64,000 nt of DNA from Gemmatimonadota bacterium (GCA_003155795.1 PMEM01000024.1:190316-254315), one strand, 5' to 3'; counted from the stretch's first letter, positions 41,817 to 51,983 are shown. The notes: generated by a model not told the origin, from the letters alone. Translations and numbers: made by a program.

Positions 41817-43175
41817 TTACTTGCTGGCGGTTCCCGCGACCATGAGTACTGCGAGCGTGAGCGTTTCGACTCCGCGCTTGATGCTGGGCTCCGGCACAGG
41901 CGCGAAATAGGGCGAGTGATTAACGGGAACCGGCTTGCCCTGCGCCTTGTACTGCGCGAGCATCGTCGGGTCGTCGCCGCCGATCCCGAAGTAGACCGAG
42001 GGCACGCCAGCATTGACGAACTCCGAAAAATCTTCGCTTGCACTGCCGCCCGGCATAAAGGCCGGCACGAAACTCACATCCTTGCCGAACGCAGCCTCCA
42101 AAACACCAGCCGCACGATCGGCAAGGCCGATGTCGTTTTGCACCGCGCTGGCGCCCGCTGGGTGATCGATCGTCGGTGCCGGCGCGCCCGCCATCTCCGC
42201 CACCGCAACGGCCGTCCGGGTAACGCCGTCGATCAACAACTTGCGGGTATCGTCATCGTGTGAGCGCAATGTCAATTTGAGATCGGCATGATCCGGGATG
42301 ATATTGTCCACCGTTCCCGCCTGGAACGCGCCTACGGTTACTACCCCGAACGTTCCAGGCGCCTTCGCGCGGCTTATCACGGATTGCACGTCGGACACAA
42401 AATGTGCGCCCATTACGATCGGATCGATGCTCTTGTCCGGCATCGCTCCGTGCGCACCCCGGCCGTGGAAGGTGATGTCGATCTGGTCGGACGCCGAGGT
42501 GAGCGTGCCCTCCTTCACTGACACGGTGCCCGTCGGGTCGGGGCCGACATGCGCGGCGAAACCATAATCCGGCTTGGGCCAGCGAGTGAACAGCCCATCC
42601 GCCAACATCGCTTTGGCACCGCTCACCGTTTCTTCGGAAGGCTGGCCGATGAACATGAGCGTCCCATGCCACTGGTCCTTCATGGCAAGCAGCGCTTCGG
42701 CCGTGCCAACCCACCAAGCCATATGGATGTCATGGCCACAGCTGTGGTCAACGTAGGTCAATCTGCCATCGGAAGTTTGCTGAGCATGACTGGCGTAGGG
42801 GAGGCCCGTCTTCTCCTCCATCGGCAGCGCGTCGAGCTCGGTGCGGATGAGCATGGTTCTACCTTCGCCATTCCGGTAGATCGCGACGATGCCCGTCTTC
42901 CCGACATGCTCAGTCACGGTGAAGCCCAGCTTGCGCATTTCGGAGGCGAGGATCGCCGCAGTGCGGTTCTCCTGGAAACCGAGTTCCGGATGCGCATGGA
43001 TGTCCTGGTAGAGGGCCTCGAGGTGCGGATAATTCTTGTCGAAACCGGCGTCGATGCGGGCCCGCGCCGCGGTGACGTCGAACGTCGGCGCGATCGGTGC
43101 GCCGCTCGGCGCTGTCTGAGCGAGAGCGATCCCGGGGGTAAGTGCGGCGGCGAGCAGCAAGGCTGACTTGATCAT
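41817..43175 (-). CDS. Exported M20 family amidohydrolase (hippurate hydrolase-like)
   Basis: The 452-residue protein has a signal peptide (MIKSALLLAAALTPGIALAQ) and the M20 dimetal core: DIHAHPELGFQE, VDHSCGHDIH with Cys and His ligands, QPSEET, the HVGPDP histidine and the C-terminal HSPYF. It is closest to N-acyl amino acid or indole-acetyl-amino acid amidohydrolases. ATG 43175 is preferred over a start 42 bp upstream because it gives a normal signal peptide. It should hydrolyse N-acyl amino acids in the periplasm. Confidence 0.9.
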   Translation of the reverse strand: MIKSALLLAAALTPGIALAQTAPSGAPIAPTFDVTAARARIDAGFDKNYPHLEALYQDIHAHPELGFQENRTAAILASEMRKLGFTVTEHVGKTGIVAIYRNGEGRTMLIRTELDALPMEEKTGLPYASHAQQTSDGRLTYVDHSCGHDIHMAWWVGTAEALLAMKDQWHGTLMFIGQPSEETVSGAKAMLADGLFTRWPKPDYGFAAHVGPDPTGTVSVKEGTLTSASDQIDITFHGRGAHGAMPDKSIDPIVMGAHFVSDVQSVISRAKAPGTFGVVTVGAFQAGTVDNIIPDHADLKLTLRSHDDDTRKLLIDGVTRTAVAVAEMAGAPAPTIDHPAGASAVQNDIGLADRAAGVLEAAFGKDVSFVPAFMPGGSASEDFSEFVNAGVPSVYFGIGGDDPTMLAQYKAQGKPVPVNHSPYFAPVPEPSIKRGVETLTLAVLMVAGTASK

Positions 43176-43358
43176 GGGACCCTTGGCAAGCTGAAGCGAA
43201 CGTTTGCGATGCAGCATGCAGTAATAAGATGCCGACGCTCGTCGTCACGTGGCGCTATCACTGCAAAACCGATACGCACATCTCGTGTGCGTTAAAGTAG
43301 CCTCAAATCGTTACTGGCGGAGGTTGAAGACTCGCACCGCGTCGCCATAGCGAAAGAA

Positions 43359-44159
43359 TCAATCCCAAAGCCATACGTGGTCTCTCCTCCCGCAGTTGAG
43401 TGGAAGCTCTCCCAAGGCCTGACACGGGTTACGCCGCGGCGTAGCTGTCGGCCACGACCGAAATGATTGATGTTGCCAACCTGAACAAGAAAGCCGTCCT
43501 GCCTGCAGGTTGATCGCACCAAACCCGGTTGTCTGATCAAACGTCGCTGAAGCGTACGTCTCGCCATTCGCGTTTTGTGCAGTTATCCCGTCGAGGTTCA
43601 CATCGAGGGAACAACTGGCCGCGGCTCCGGCAGGCTGCTGGTTGTCGGGGCAACTTATCAGCGACTGGAAATTGTAGAAAAAGGTATTGCCGGCCGCGAA
43701 CGGGAGAAAGAGATCGTAGCCACCCGCGACTTGTGTCGCGTTGGTGAGCGCCAGCGGGTCAGCTGTTCCGGTGCTGGTGAACTGCTGGCCAACCTTCGCA
43801 AAATCGCTCGTGTTTGCATTGTTCAGCAGCAGACGCCATACGTCGCTCCCGGTCAAAAAGCCTCCGCCGATCCCGGTCGCCGACTGGGTGGCCATGAAGT
43901 GGAAAACAAGGTTATCGCCGACCATTGGCGTACCCGTCACGTCGAGCTGGCTGGACAGTGTGGAGCTTGCTCCGGTGGACGTCAGAGCCTTGGTCGTCGC
44001 ATTATTTGGCGTCACACTGGCAACGTTGGTCTGGCTGCGCAGAGCTCGGCATAACGTGGGATCGATCAGTGCATCCGCATCGCCCTGTTCACGCGTGGCC
44101 ACACGTTCCCAGAAGTTCACCACACCCGGATGCTGACTGAGCACAATGTCGCACGGCAA
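43359..44159 (-). pseudogene. Decayed PEP-CTERM-type gene, both termini lost
   Basis: An open frame of 266 codons has a central part homologous to the PEP-CTERM protein at 33.8 kb: LDVTGTPMVGDNLVFHFMAT and DGITAQNANGETYASATFD match blocks in that protein. The signal peptide and the PEP-CTERM sorting signal are both missing; the frame instead begins with non-secretory sequence and ends with GRLSCSGWQHQSFRSWP, which looks frameshifted. It is therefore unlikely to be secreted or functional. Confidence 0.6.
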
Positions 44160-44476
44160 CGCTGCGACTTGCGAGCGCTACCAGCAGACACGACTGCCGA
44201 CAGAATGGTGGCGCGTACGCACAACACCATTTCAGTGAAAGTGAATTCCATCGTACTGGCGGAATATGCGGAGCGAGTATGCTCCCAACCTCAGTCTTGA
44301 CGCGGTATCCAGCAGTTCGATTTGCTGTAGTCCGCGCAGATATATCGGGACAAAGTCCGGACTCTCGTTCATCGGCCGAAAAGGTTCACTGCACTGTCTG
44401 CTGGACAGATCAACTGAAACCTGCTACGCCCGGCTTACGTGCTGGCGTAACCGGGCGGCGTGCCGCATTTTTGCGA
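44160..44476. other. Intergenic region before the TolB-type kinase
   Basis: About 315 bp with no supported gene. The kinase frame is open from 44279, but its first 66 codons match no kinase sequence and are treated here as untranslated. Confidence 0.4.
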
Positions 44477-47200
44477 ATGCCGAGTCCGGTGGAACGCCTT
44501 AACGCAGCCCTCTCCAATCGCTACACCATCGAGCGCGAACTCGGCGCGGGCGGCATGGCCACGGTCTACCTCGCCCACGATCTCAAGCACGATCGCAAGG
44601 TCGCGCTCAAGGTCCTGAAGCCCGAGCTGGCCGCCGTGATCGGAGGCGAACGGTTCCTGAGCGAAATCAAGACCACCGCCAACCTGCAGCACCCGCACAT
44701 TCTCGCGCTGTTCGACTCGGGCGAGGCGGGCGGTTTCGTGTACTACGTGATGCCGTACGTGGAGGGCGAGTCGCTGCGCGACCGCCTCAACCGCGAGAAG
44801 CAGCTCCCTGTGGACGACGCGTTGCGCATCGCCACCGAGGTGGCCGACGCGCTCGAATACGCGCACGGCCACGGGATCATCCACCGCGACATCAAGCCGG
44901 AGAACGTGCTGTTGCACGGAGGGCATGCGCTGGTGGCCGACTTCGGCATCGCGCTGGCGGTCAGTCGCAGCGACGGCTCTGCTCGGATGACAGAGACCGG
45001 TATGTCGCTCGGCACCCCGACGTACATGAGCCCCGAGCAGGCGATGGGCGAAAAGGAGATCTCGGCGCGGAGCGACGTGTACGCGCTGGGAGCGATGCTG
45101 TACGAGATGCTCGTCGGCGATCCGCCGTTCACGGGATCCACGGCGCAGGCGATCGTCGCCAAGGTGCTGACCGCGCCGCCGGCGTCCATCACCGCGCAGC
45201 GCCACACGGTGCCGCCGCATGTTGAGGCAGCAGTGCTGCGCGCGCTGGAGAAGTTACCCGCTGACAGGTTCGCTACTGCGGCGCAATTCGCGGCGGCGCT
45301 GGCGGATGCATCGGGCTTGAGTGTCGCTAATGGGTCCCGCCGCCGCGTGCCGTACATGAAGTCGCAGCGCGGGCTCGGCTTCCCCGCCGTGGCGGGCCTC
45401 GTGCTCGCCGCGCTCGCCGTTGGCGCAATGGCCACCGTACTCATCCGCCGCAACCATGCCGTCGAAAGCGCCACGACGCGCGTGATGCTCGAATTTCCCG
45501 CGAACGAGAAACCCCAGTACGAGACCGTACCAGCGCCGATGCTCGCGCTTCGTCCGGACGGCAGCGGGCTGGTTTACTCGGGCATCGGCGCGAACGGTCA
45601 ACCTCAGCTCTGGCTGCGCCGATGGGATCGCCTGGGGGCCACCCGGTTCTCGCAGACGCTCGGCGGCGCCTGCTGCTCGGTGTTCTCGCCCGGCGGCGAT
45701 TCGGTGGCGTACCTGGCCCCTCCCCACACACTGCAGGTTCTTCCGTTGACCGGTGGGTTCCCGGCGACTGCGGCGGACTCGGGTCTCACCTCGGTGTCCG
45801 ACATCGGCGGTGGGGTGGACTGGGGATCGGACGGCATGCTGTACGTGAGCGGCCAGAAGGGCCTGCTCCGCGTCTCGCCGCGCGGCGGCACGCCGGATGT
45901 CGTAGTCCCGCTGGACGCGCAGCGCGGTGATCTCCGGTACGCATGGCCGGCCGTACTCCCGGGGGCGAAAGGGGCGCTTGTTTCCGTTGTTCCGGCCTCC
46001 GATCCGACCAGCAACGACCATGTGGCGATCGGCGCGGCGGATTTCCGCACCGGAAAGGTCACCATGCTCCTGCAGGGCACCCGCGCTATCTACGCCCCGA
46101 CCGGCGACCTGATCTTCTCCAAAGCGAATGGGGTGCTCTGGGCGGTTCCCTTCGACGTGAAATCGATGAGCACCACGGGGCCGGCGCGCGAACTGGCCGA
46201 CACGCTCGCCTCGGGTGTGACGTATCCGGACATGTCGCTGTCACCAGGCGGCACGCTCGCGTACGTCAAGGGCGTCGTTCAGTCGTATCGGTTGGTATGG
46301 GTGAATCGGAACGGTGATGCGACGCCGGTAGCAAGCGATCTGGCGGACGACAATCTCGACAGCCCGACTCTCTCTCCGGACGGCAAGCGGATCATCGTCT
46401 CCATGGCAGGACCCGATGGCAAGTTCAGTCTCTGGATGAAGTCGCTGAACGGAAGTCCCAAGGTGCGCCTCACCTTCGACGGGACCACCAACTGGCGCAC
46501 GGTGTGGCGGCCCGGGACGACGGAGATCTCGTACCTCTCCGATCGGGAGAAGATCGGTTCGAGGAGCCTGCGGTTGTACCTGTTGAACCTCGCCGGCAAC
46601 AGCGGGATTTCCCGGCCAGATCTGCACGACCCGCGCACCATCGGAGGAGCCACCTGGTCGCCGGACGGAAAGTGGCTGGTGTTCCGCACCGACAACCAGG
46701 AGCGCGGTAACGGCGACATCCTGGCCATAAGGCCCGGAGTCGATACCGTGCCGCGCGCGCTTGTCGCCACGCCGGCCGAGGAACTGCTGCCGGAGATTTC
46801 GCCCGACGGCCGGTGGATGGCGTACAGCTCCGACGTCTCAGGCAGGCGCGAGATCTACGTGCGCGCCTTTCCCGACGCCGTCGGCACGCCGTACCAGGTG
46901 TCCACGACGGGAGGAACGAATCCGTCGTGGAATCCGAATGGGAAGGAGCTGTTCTTCATCGACGCCGCGAACAACATGGTGTCGGTACCGGTGACGCCGG
47001 GGACAGCGTTTCAGGTGGGGCAACCGCGGGTGTTATTCGCGGTCGGGGGGTATTTTTTGAACGCGTTCTCACAGGAGTATGCAGTCGCGCCGGACGGTCA
47101 GCGCTTTCTCATGATCCAGGGCACCACCGGCGACGCGGTGCACGTTGTGGTCGTCTTCAACTTCCTGGACGAGCTGAGGCGACGGATGGCCGGTCAATGA
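44477..47200 (+). CDS. Membrane Ser/Thr protein kinase with TolB-like propeller
   Basis: The 907-residue protein has a complete PknB-type kinase (residues ~15-275): glycine loop GAGGMATVY, Lys45, HRDIKPEN (136-143) and DFG (155-157). One membrane helix (~295-320) follows, then a long extracytoplasmic beta-propeller of WD40/TolB type with repeated SPDG-like turns. This layout is very common in Gemmatimonadota and Acidobacteria. The propeller probably senses an external ligand. ATG 44477 is chosen because it places the kinase start at the usual distance; longer frames upstream lack a binding site. Confidence 0.9.
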   Translation: MPSPVERLNAALSNRYTIERELGAGGMATVYLAHDLKHDRKVALKVLKPELAAVIGGERFLSEIKTTANLQHPHILALFDSGEAGGFVYYVMPYVEGESLRDRLNREKQLPVDDALRIATEVADALEYAHGHGIIHRDIKPENVLLHGGHALVADFGIALAVSRSDGSARMTETGMSLGTPTYMSPEQAMGEKEISARSDVYALGAMLYEMLVGDPPFTGSTAQAIVAKVLTAPPASITAQRHTVPPHVEAAVLRALEKLPADRFATAAQFAAALADASGLSVANGSRRRVPYMKSQRGLGFPAVAGLVLAALAVGAMATVLIRRNHAVESATTRVMLEFPANEKPQYETVPAPMLALRPDGSGLVYSGIGANGQPQLWLRRWDRLGATRFSQTLGGACCSVFSPGGDSVAYLAPPHTLQVLPLTGGFPATAADSGLTSVSDIGGGVDWGSDGMLYVSGQKGLLRVSPRGGTPDVVVPLDAQRGDLRYAWPAVLPGAKGALVSVVPASDPTSNDHVAIGAADFRTGKVTMLLQGTRAIYAPTGDLIFSKANGVLWAVPFDVKSMSTTGPARELADTLASGVTYPDMSLSPGGTLAYVKGVVQSYRLVWVNRNGDATPVASDLADDNLDSPTLSPDGKRIIVSMAGPDGKFSLWMKSLNGSPKVRLTFDGTTNWRTVWRPGTTEISYLSDREKIGSRSLRLYLLNLAGNSGISRPDLHDPRTIGGATWSPDGKWLVFRTDNQERGNGDILAIRPGVDTVPRALVATPAEELLPEISPDGRWMAYSSDVSGRREIYVRAFPDAVGTPYQVSTTGGTNPSWNPNGKELFFIDAANNMVSVPVTPGTAFQVGQPRVLFAVGGYFLNAFSQEYAVAPDGQRFLMIQGTTGDAVHVVVVFNFLDELRRRMAGQ

Positions 47201-47263
47201 CCACCGCGCGCGACCGTCTCGCCGCTACAGAGTATTCATGCCCCACGTGGCGGCCGAGCCCGT

Positions 47264-47292
47264 AAAAAACCAGCGGGATTTATTTTTTTTCA
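47264..47292 (+). terminator. Weak terminator after the kinase
   Basis: A short CCCG/CGGG stem is followed by ATTTATTTTTTTT about 65 bp past the stop. The stem is only 4-5 bp, so the call is weak. Confidence 0.35.
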
Positions 47293-47422
47293 ACGTCATT
47301 GTCCAGTTGCCGTTGTAGTCGACACGTTTATCTCCTTGAAAAGCAATTGAGCCGTGAGCTTCCTTGATGTTTGGCCAACGCGTATTAGAGTTGCAAAGCT
47401 CGGAATGTACAAGTATCAGGCG

Positions 47423-48853
47423 TTACGCAGTCTGAATGCCCTGCATCCTGCGCCCGCGCCAGTAGAAGGCGAGTCCGATTCCAATCAGTAACAGACATCC
47501 GCCGCCCACCTTCAGAAAGAACAGCACCGGGTTGCTGCTGTTTTCGGGCGGAATCATCGCGAATGCTATGCCCAGCAGCGTCGTCGCAAAGCCGAGTATC
47601 GCTGCAACCCAGCAACCGACCATTCCGCCGGGAACCAGTACCACACCCGCATCGTCACCAGCAGCACTCCTGCGCAACACGGGCAGCGCAGCAAAGATGT
47701 AGAGCAGTGGCACAAACGTGAGGATCACTGTCATATCCACCAGGATCAGGTATGTCTCATGGATCGTGGAGTTCGACAGAGCCGCCCACAGTATGAGTGT
47801 CACGACCGTCGCCTGCGTCAGCAGTGCAATGTGCGGCGTCTGGTACTTCGGATGCACCCTCGACAATGCACTGGGGAAATATCTGTCGACGCCAATGACG
47901 AACGGTAGCCGCGCTGTTCCCATCACCCAAGCGCTTAGACCACCAAGCTGCGACAGGGTCAGCAGTGCAGCCAAAATTGCTCCGAACATCGGAAGCCCGA
48001 CCCGATCTCCAACAGCCGAGAGCGCCTGTGGAATCCCGGCGATGATGTCGATCTTCCCCGACGGCAGTGCGATGAGCAATCCGAGCGTACCGAAGATGTA
48101 GATCGCAGCGATCGCGATGCCGGACAGTACGATCGCACGCGGCATGGTCCTGGCTGGATCCTTGATTTCTCCTGCCAGCACCGGCGCAAGTTCGAAACCG
48201 TCGAACGCGAACGCGATCACTGCAATCAGAGAGAGCGTTTTTACCGATCCAAAGTCGGGGACGACGTTGGCCCATGTGATCGTCGTCGCGACACCAAATA
48301 GATGCCAGGCCCAACCGGCGCTCGCAACTATGATTGCCGCGATCGACCATGTGGCAACTGCGCCGAAGTTCTGGAGCCATTTGGCGCGCTGGACACCTAT
48401 GATGTTGAGCAGTGTTACGGCCCATAGTGCTACGATGCAGTAAATGGCGTTGTAGACAGCACTGCTCGCGAGTGACAGCCATCTATCACCGGCGATGTAG
48501 ACGGACACGCCAGCAACAAAGAGCAGCAGCGAGGGAAAGAACACGACGTTTGCGGCCCAGAAACTCCAACCGCATATGAAGCCATGCAGTTCCCCGAAGG
48601 CAGCCTTTGCCCAGATATACATGCCGCCCTCGCCCGGCATACGCGAACTCAACTCCGATGCGGCGGAGGCCAGCGGCATGAAGAAAATGAGCAGCGCAAC
48701 GCACCACAGAACGATGCTTGATGGACCGATCCGGGCGGCAACCGATAACCAGCGGAGACCGACGATCGCGGCGATGTTGAACAGAACTACATCGCGTACA
48801 CCCAGCGAGCGATGCATTTGAGGCGTGGCCGACTCAGCACCCGGTGCCGTCAT
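47423..48853 (-). CDS. APC-family amino acid permease
   Basis: The 476-residue protein has about 12 membrane helices. Helix 1 reads GVRDVVLFNIAAIVGLRWL, near the consensus G-rich substrate-binding break of APC transporters, and SRMPGEGGMYIWAKAAFGE matches the family's first loop. It is closest to glutamate/GABA or general amino acid transporters. It ends 222 bp after the convergent kinase gene. Substrate not assigned. Confidence 0.9.
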   Translation of the reverse strand: MTAPGAESATPQMHRSLGVRDVVLFNIAAIVGLRWLSVAARIGPSSIVLWCVALLIFFMPLASAASELSSRMPGEGGMYIWAKAAFGELHGFICGWSFWAANVVFFPSLLLFVAGVSVYIAGDRWLSLASSAVYNAIYCIVALWAVTLLNIIGVQRAKWLQNFGAVATWSIAAIIVASAGWAWHLFGVATTITWANVVPDFGSVKTLSLIAVIAFAFDGFELAPVLAGEIKDPARTMPRAIVLSGIAIAAIYIFGTLGLLIALPSGKIDIIAGIPQALSAVGDRVGLPMFGAILAALLTLSQLGGLSAWVMGTARLPFVIGVDRYFPSALSRVHPKYQTPHIALLTQATVVTLILWAALSNSTIHETYLILVDMTVILTFVPLLYIFAALPVLRRSAAGDDAGVVLVPGGMVGCWVAAILGFATTLLGIAFAMIPPENSSNPVLFFLKVGGGCLLLIGIGLAFYWRGRRMQGIQTA

Positions 48854-48954
48854 TTTCTGGTATGGTATCTGGTGAAACGTCCGCCATCACGGGTGGCCAT
48901 GCGTAGGTGCCGACAGTGACGCAATGGCGAATATACCGCATCAATGCGGAGTCA
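48854..48954. other. Upstream region of the permease
   Basis: About 100 bp with no supported gene; it presumably carries the permease promoter. Confidence 0.35.
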
Positions 48955-49166
48955 GAGCTGGTCGATCCGGTTGGCCGCCTGCCGCGCCCGTAAGGATCCT
49001 TGAGTTTCCCCATAACGAGCACCCCAGAACATCTTCGACACCGGCATCATGATTGTTGCGCCCGCAGCAACAGCAGCTTTGTGCCATCGGGGCTCATCAT
49101 GTGCTCCTGCTCAACTGCACCGAATGCCTGCTTGTAGAACTTGAGCGCGCCGCAGCCACCGCTTGA
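48955..49166 (-). pseudogene. Frameshifted VOC / PhnB-like glyoxalase-family remnant
   Basis: On the minus strand one frame has ALKFYKQAFGAVEQEHMMSP, then DGTKL, the start pattern of PhnB-type VOC proteins; a second frame continues MPVSKMFWGARYG and a third KLKDPYGR, together matching the usual MFWGdRYGkLkDPfG end of the same family. The middle of the fold is missing and the frame changes at least twice. A small decayed gene. Confidence 0.7.
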
Positions 49167-49658
49167 TCACTTTGCCTTCGCATCGGCGCCGTGCTCAGAC
49201 AGCTGAGCTCCGAACCAGCGATGTATTGCTGTTATCAAGTGAAGATCAGTGGTCTTGAATGTGATCTCAGCGCCCGCTGGGAGAGCTTTATAGGAGATCT
49301 TGATAGCCGCGGCGCCAACTCGAAGATCCTGGAGTCCCGGCATGTGTGCGCCATGCAGCATTGCCGGGTCTGTAAAATCTCCGTGCTGGAATCTCTCAGC
49401 CTCGTACTTGAGATGCTGTTGAATCAATGCAATCTGATCGTCGGCGTGTGCATCTTTTGCAATAACCTGCTGCACGCCCCCGGACTCTGTCATCTGGAAA
49501 ATGTGTACCGTCTTCTCCATGTCAAAGGGCATTACACCATGCGCCATTTGGTGCACGTGCTCCTGCGTAGTTTGCGCAAATACTGTGGGCGCACTTACCA
49601 GTAGAAGGATGACGACTGCCTTCGCCAAGCCAGATCCACCGCGCAGATGTTCGTTCAT
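49167..49658 (-). CDS. Exported histidine-rich protein, unknown function
   Basis: The 163-residue protein has a signal peptide (AKAVVILLLVSAPTVFAQ) and a conserved-looking body: HVHQMAHGVMPFDMEKTVHI, AEITFKTTDLHLITAIHRW. Seventeen or so histidines and methionines suggest metal handling. Homologous proteins are widespread among Acidobacteria and relatives, often mislabelled as aspartate carbamoyltransferase, but there is no sequence support for that enzyme. Function is not assigned. Confidence 0.8.
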   Translation of the reverse strand: MNEHLRGGSGLAKAVVILLLVSAPTVFAQTTQEHVHQMAHGVMPFDMEKTVHIFQMTESGGVQQVIAKDAHADDQIALIQQHLKYEAERFQHGDFTDPAMLHGAHMPGLQDLRVGAAAIKISYKALPAGAEITFKTTDLHLITAIHRWFGAQLSEHGADAKAK

Positions 49659-49688
49659 AGTGTCATTCCTTACCTGGATAAAGACGGG

Positions 49689-49871
49689 TCACTCGGCGCA
49701 ATGCCGAGGGCACGTTGCGAGCGTAGCGATCTTCCGCAAATCACTCGACAGGTTCTGCATCCTTTCACGGTCCCTCCTTTTGCGGTGTTGTGCAGCCACG
49801 GTATCGAACACGCCAGAGACGGCGAGCAGCGTGCCCGCGGGCACTACTGTAACGAAGAATGACTTGAGCAT
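49689..49871 (-). CDS. Small exported basic protein
   Basis: A 60-residue frame starts at ATG 49871 with a strong GGGAGAGGAG binding site. It has a signal-like start (MLKSFFVTVVPAGTLLAVSG) and a basic tail (RKRRDRERMQNLSSDL) with two cysteines near the end. No family is recognised. It is 30 bp upstream of the histidine-rich protein gene in the same direction and may be co-transcribed. Confidence 0.5.
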   Translation of the reverse strand: MLKSFFVTVVPAGTLLAVSGVFDTVAAQHRKRRDRERMQNLSSDLRKIATLATCPRHCAE

Positions 49872-50032
49872 AGCTCCTCTCCCTTTATGTGGGCAATTAT
49901 TGAGCGTGGTAATACTGCGGTCAAGTCTTGCGCCGTGCGTCAAATCAGTGCGCATGACGCGCCCACGGTGTTAGAATTCAACCGTTCCTGAGAGATGCAT
50001 CCGATCCACGTCACCCGCCCACCCACACTCCC

Positions 50033-51256
50033 GTGTCCTCGACAAAAGATACATTCGCGACACTCGGCATCGACCACGCACCTGGACAGCAAGGCCGACA
50101 GGCTGGTGGGACTCTAGATGCGACGCTGATCGGGGACTCACTGCCTGGAGATCCGGTTGATTTTTCACATGGTGACGTGAATAGCGATGCCTTCGCCCCG
50201 GCTCCCGACGCCCTGGAGGTGTTTGTGGCCGGCGTACATCGCGGTAGCCGACAGGCGTATACGGAGTACCGGGGAGACTCCGATTTGCGCGCCCTGGTGG
50301 CGGAGCGGCTGGCGACGTTCACCGGGCGATCGGTGTCCAGCACGAACGAACTGATCGTCACGCCCGGTACGCAAGGAGCTCTGTTCCTCGCCTTGGCTGC
50401 AACCGTGCAAGCCGGCGACCGAGTGGCCATCGTTCGCCCCGACTACTTTGCCAACCGCAAAGTAGTCGAGTTTCTTGGCGGTGTCGTCGTGCCGGTGTCG
50501 ATGGATTATCTCTCCCGAACGGATGAAACCGGACTCGACCTTGGTCAGTTGGAGGAGGCGTTCAAGTCGGGGGCACGTACGTTTCTCTTCTCCAATCCCA
50601 ACAATCCGACCGGTGTTGTGTATGGCCCCGAAGAGATTGCGCGGATAGCTGACTTGGCTACCCAGTACGGCGCGACTGTGATTGTAGATCAACTGTACGC
50701 TCGCCTTGTCTATTCCGGGCAGCTGTATACACATATGCGGGCGTCGTCTATCGACGCTTCGCAGGTGGTCACGATCATGGGACCGTCCAAGACGGAATCA
50801 CTTAGTGGCTACCGATTGGGAGTCGCGTGCGGACCTGCGCAGATCATCGACCGCATGGAAAAGCTGCAAGCAATCGTGTCTCTCCGTGCACCTGGCTACT
50901 CGCAGTCCGTGCTGCGCACCTGGTTTGCTGAACCCGATGGGTGGCTGCAAGAGCGAGTCGCGAAACACGAAGCGCTTCGCGACACCTTGTTACAACGCTT
51001 TCGCGCGGTTCCAGGTGTGGTGGTGCGCACACCGCAGGCTGGCAGCTACGTATTTCCACGATTGCCCCAGTTGCGTATTCCGCTGCATAGCTTTGTGCAC
51101 GCCGTGCGTGTGCAGGCGGGGGCGACGGTAACAGTCGGCACCGAGTTCAGCCCCGACGCCACGGAGAGTGTGCGTCTCAATTTCTCCCAGAATCACGATC
51201 GTGCTGTGGCCGCTGTTACGCGCATGATTCAACTGATCGATCGCTACGCGATGTGA
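50033..51256 (+). CDS. PLP-dependent aminotransferase class I/II
   Basis: The 407-residue protein has the fold-type I aminotransferase residues: Asn191 in SNPNNPTG, Asp219 in VIVDQLYAR and Lys253 in GPSKTESLSGYRLG, followed by the arginine in the C-terminal VRLNFS. It is most like aspartate/aromatic aminotransferases of the class-I subgroup used in amino acid or secondary pathways. Substrate is not determined. It starts at GTG 50033 and converges on HigA with 42 bp between the stops. Confidence 0.88.
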   Translation: MSSTKDTFATLGIDHAPGQQGRQAGGTLDATLIGDSLPGDPVDFSHGDVNSDAFAPAPDALEVFVAGVHRGSRQAYTEYRGDSDLRALVAERLATFTGRSVSSTNELIVTPGTQGALFLALAATVQAGDRVAIVRPDYFANRKVVEFLGGVVVPVSMDYLSRTDETGLDLGQLEEAFKSGARTFLFSNPNNPTGVVYGPEEIARIADLATQYGATVIVDQLYARLVYSGQLYTHMRASSIDASQVVTIMGPSKTESLSGYRLGVACGPAQIIDRMEKLQAIVSLRAPGYSQSVLRTWFAEPDGWLQERVAKHEALRDTLLQRFRAVPGVVVRTPQAGSYVFPRLPQLRIPLHSFVHAVRVQAGATVTVGTEFSPDATESVRLNFSQNHDRAVAAVTRMIQLIDRYAM

Positions 51257-51298
51257 CAAGACCGTTCTGTCACGACACGAAGACAGAGTGAGCGGTCG

Positions 51299-51613
51299 TC
51301 ACGCAACACGGAGCGGCTTGATTCGCGCGACGTCACCTTTGAGACGCTGCCCGGCGTCGTAGAGATCGACGGCGCGCTGCGCATTCATCCAGAATTCCGG
51401 CGAATTGCCGAACAGCCGGCCTAGCCGGAGTGCCATTCCCGGGCTGACCGCTCGCCGGCCCCGCAACAGCTCGTTGACCGACTGGCGCGACACGCCCGCC
51501 GCTTCCGCAAGGCCGGCCACCGTCAACTGATAATCGGGCAGGAAATCCCCGCGGATCATTTCACCCGGGTGGGTGGGCCGGCGCGTCAGCACGCGGCTAT
51601 TCGGCAATGCCAT
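51299..51613 (-). CDS. higA: HigA family antitoxin
   Basis: The 104-residue protein has an XRE-type helix-turn-helix: LTVAGLAEAAGVSRQSVNEL, then RGRRAVSPGMALRLGRLFG, and the HPGE(M)I start typical of HigA. It should neutralise the toxin encoded directly upstream and repress the operon through the same helix-turn-helix. ATG 51613 is preferred to a start 36 bp upstream that would overlap the toxin gene. In higBA operons the toxin gene comes first, as here. Confidence 0.92.
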   Translation of the reverse strand: MALPNSRVLTRRPTHPGEMIRGDFLPDYQLTVAGLAEAAGVSRQSVNELLRGRRAVSPGMALRLGRLFGNSPEFWMNAQRAVDLYDAGQRLKGDVARIKPLRVA

Positions 51614-51623
51614 TCTGTCCTCG

Positions 51624-51905
51624 CTAGTGATAGTCACAGACCTCGACATCGTAGGCGTCGCCGGCCACGAAACGAAAACACACGCGCCATTGATCGTTGA
51701 TGGCGATTGCGTGCTGTCCTTTGCGATCGTCTTTCAGCACGTGCAATCGATTCCCCGGCGGTACCTTGAGGTCGTCGAGCGACGTGGCAAGATCGACATA
51801 CTCGAGCTTGCGCACGGCACGCGAAAGCAAGTTCACGGGGAAGCGCTTCGCCGTTCCGGTAAGGAAAAGGTCCCGCGTCCGCCGATCCGCGAACGTCTTG
51901 ATCAT
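51624..51905 (-). CDS. higB: HigB family toxin
   Basis: The 93-residue protein is a RelE/HigB-type ribosome-dependent mRNA endonuclease: N-terminal MIKTFADRRTRDLFLTG, KLEYVDLATSLDDLKVPPGN, and C-terminal WRVCFRFVAGDAYDVEVCDYH with the terminal YH of the family. It is 10 bp upstream of higA in the same operon. Sequence looks complete. Confidence 0.93.
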   Translation of the reverse strand: MIKTFADRRTRDLFLTGTAKRFPVNLLSRAVRKLEYVDLATSLDDLKVPPGNRLHVLKDDRKGQHAIAINDQWRVCFRFVAGDAYDVEVCDYH

Positions 51906-51983
51906 CGCTGAATGTAACGCGTCACGTGACAGGAGTCAAGCGGGCTTTCGCTCGAGGATACCGCCAGCGAGGATATGTAAGAC

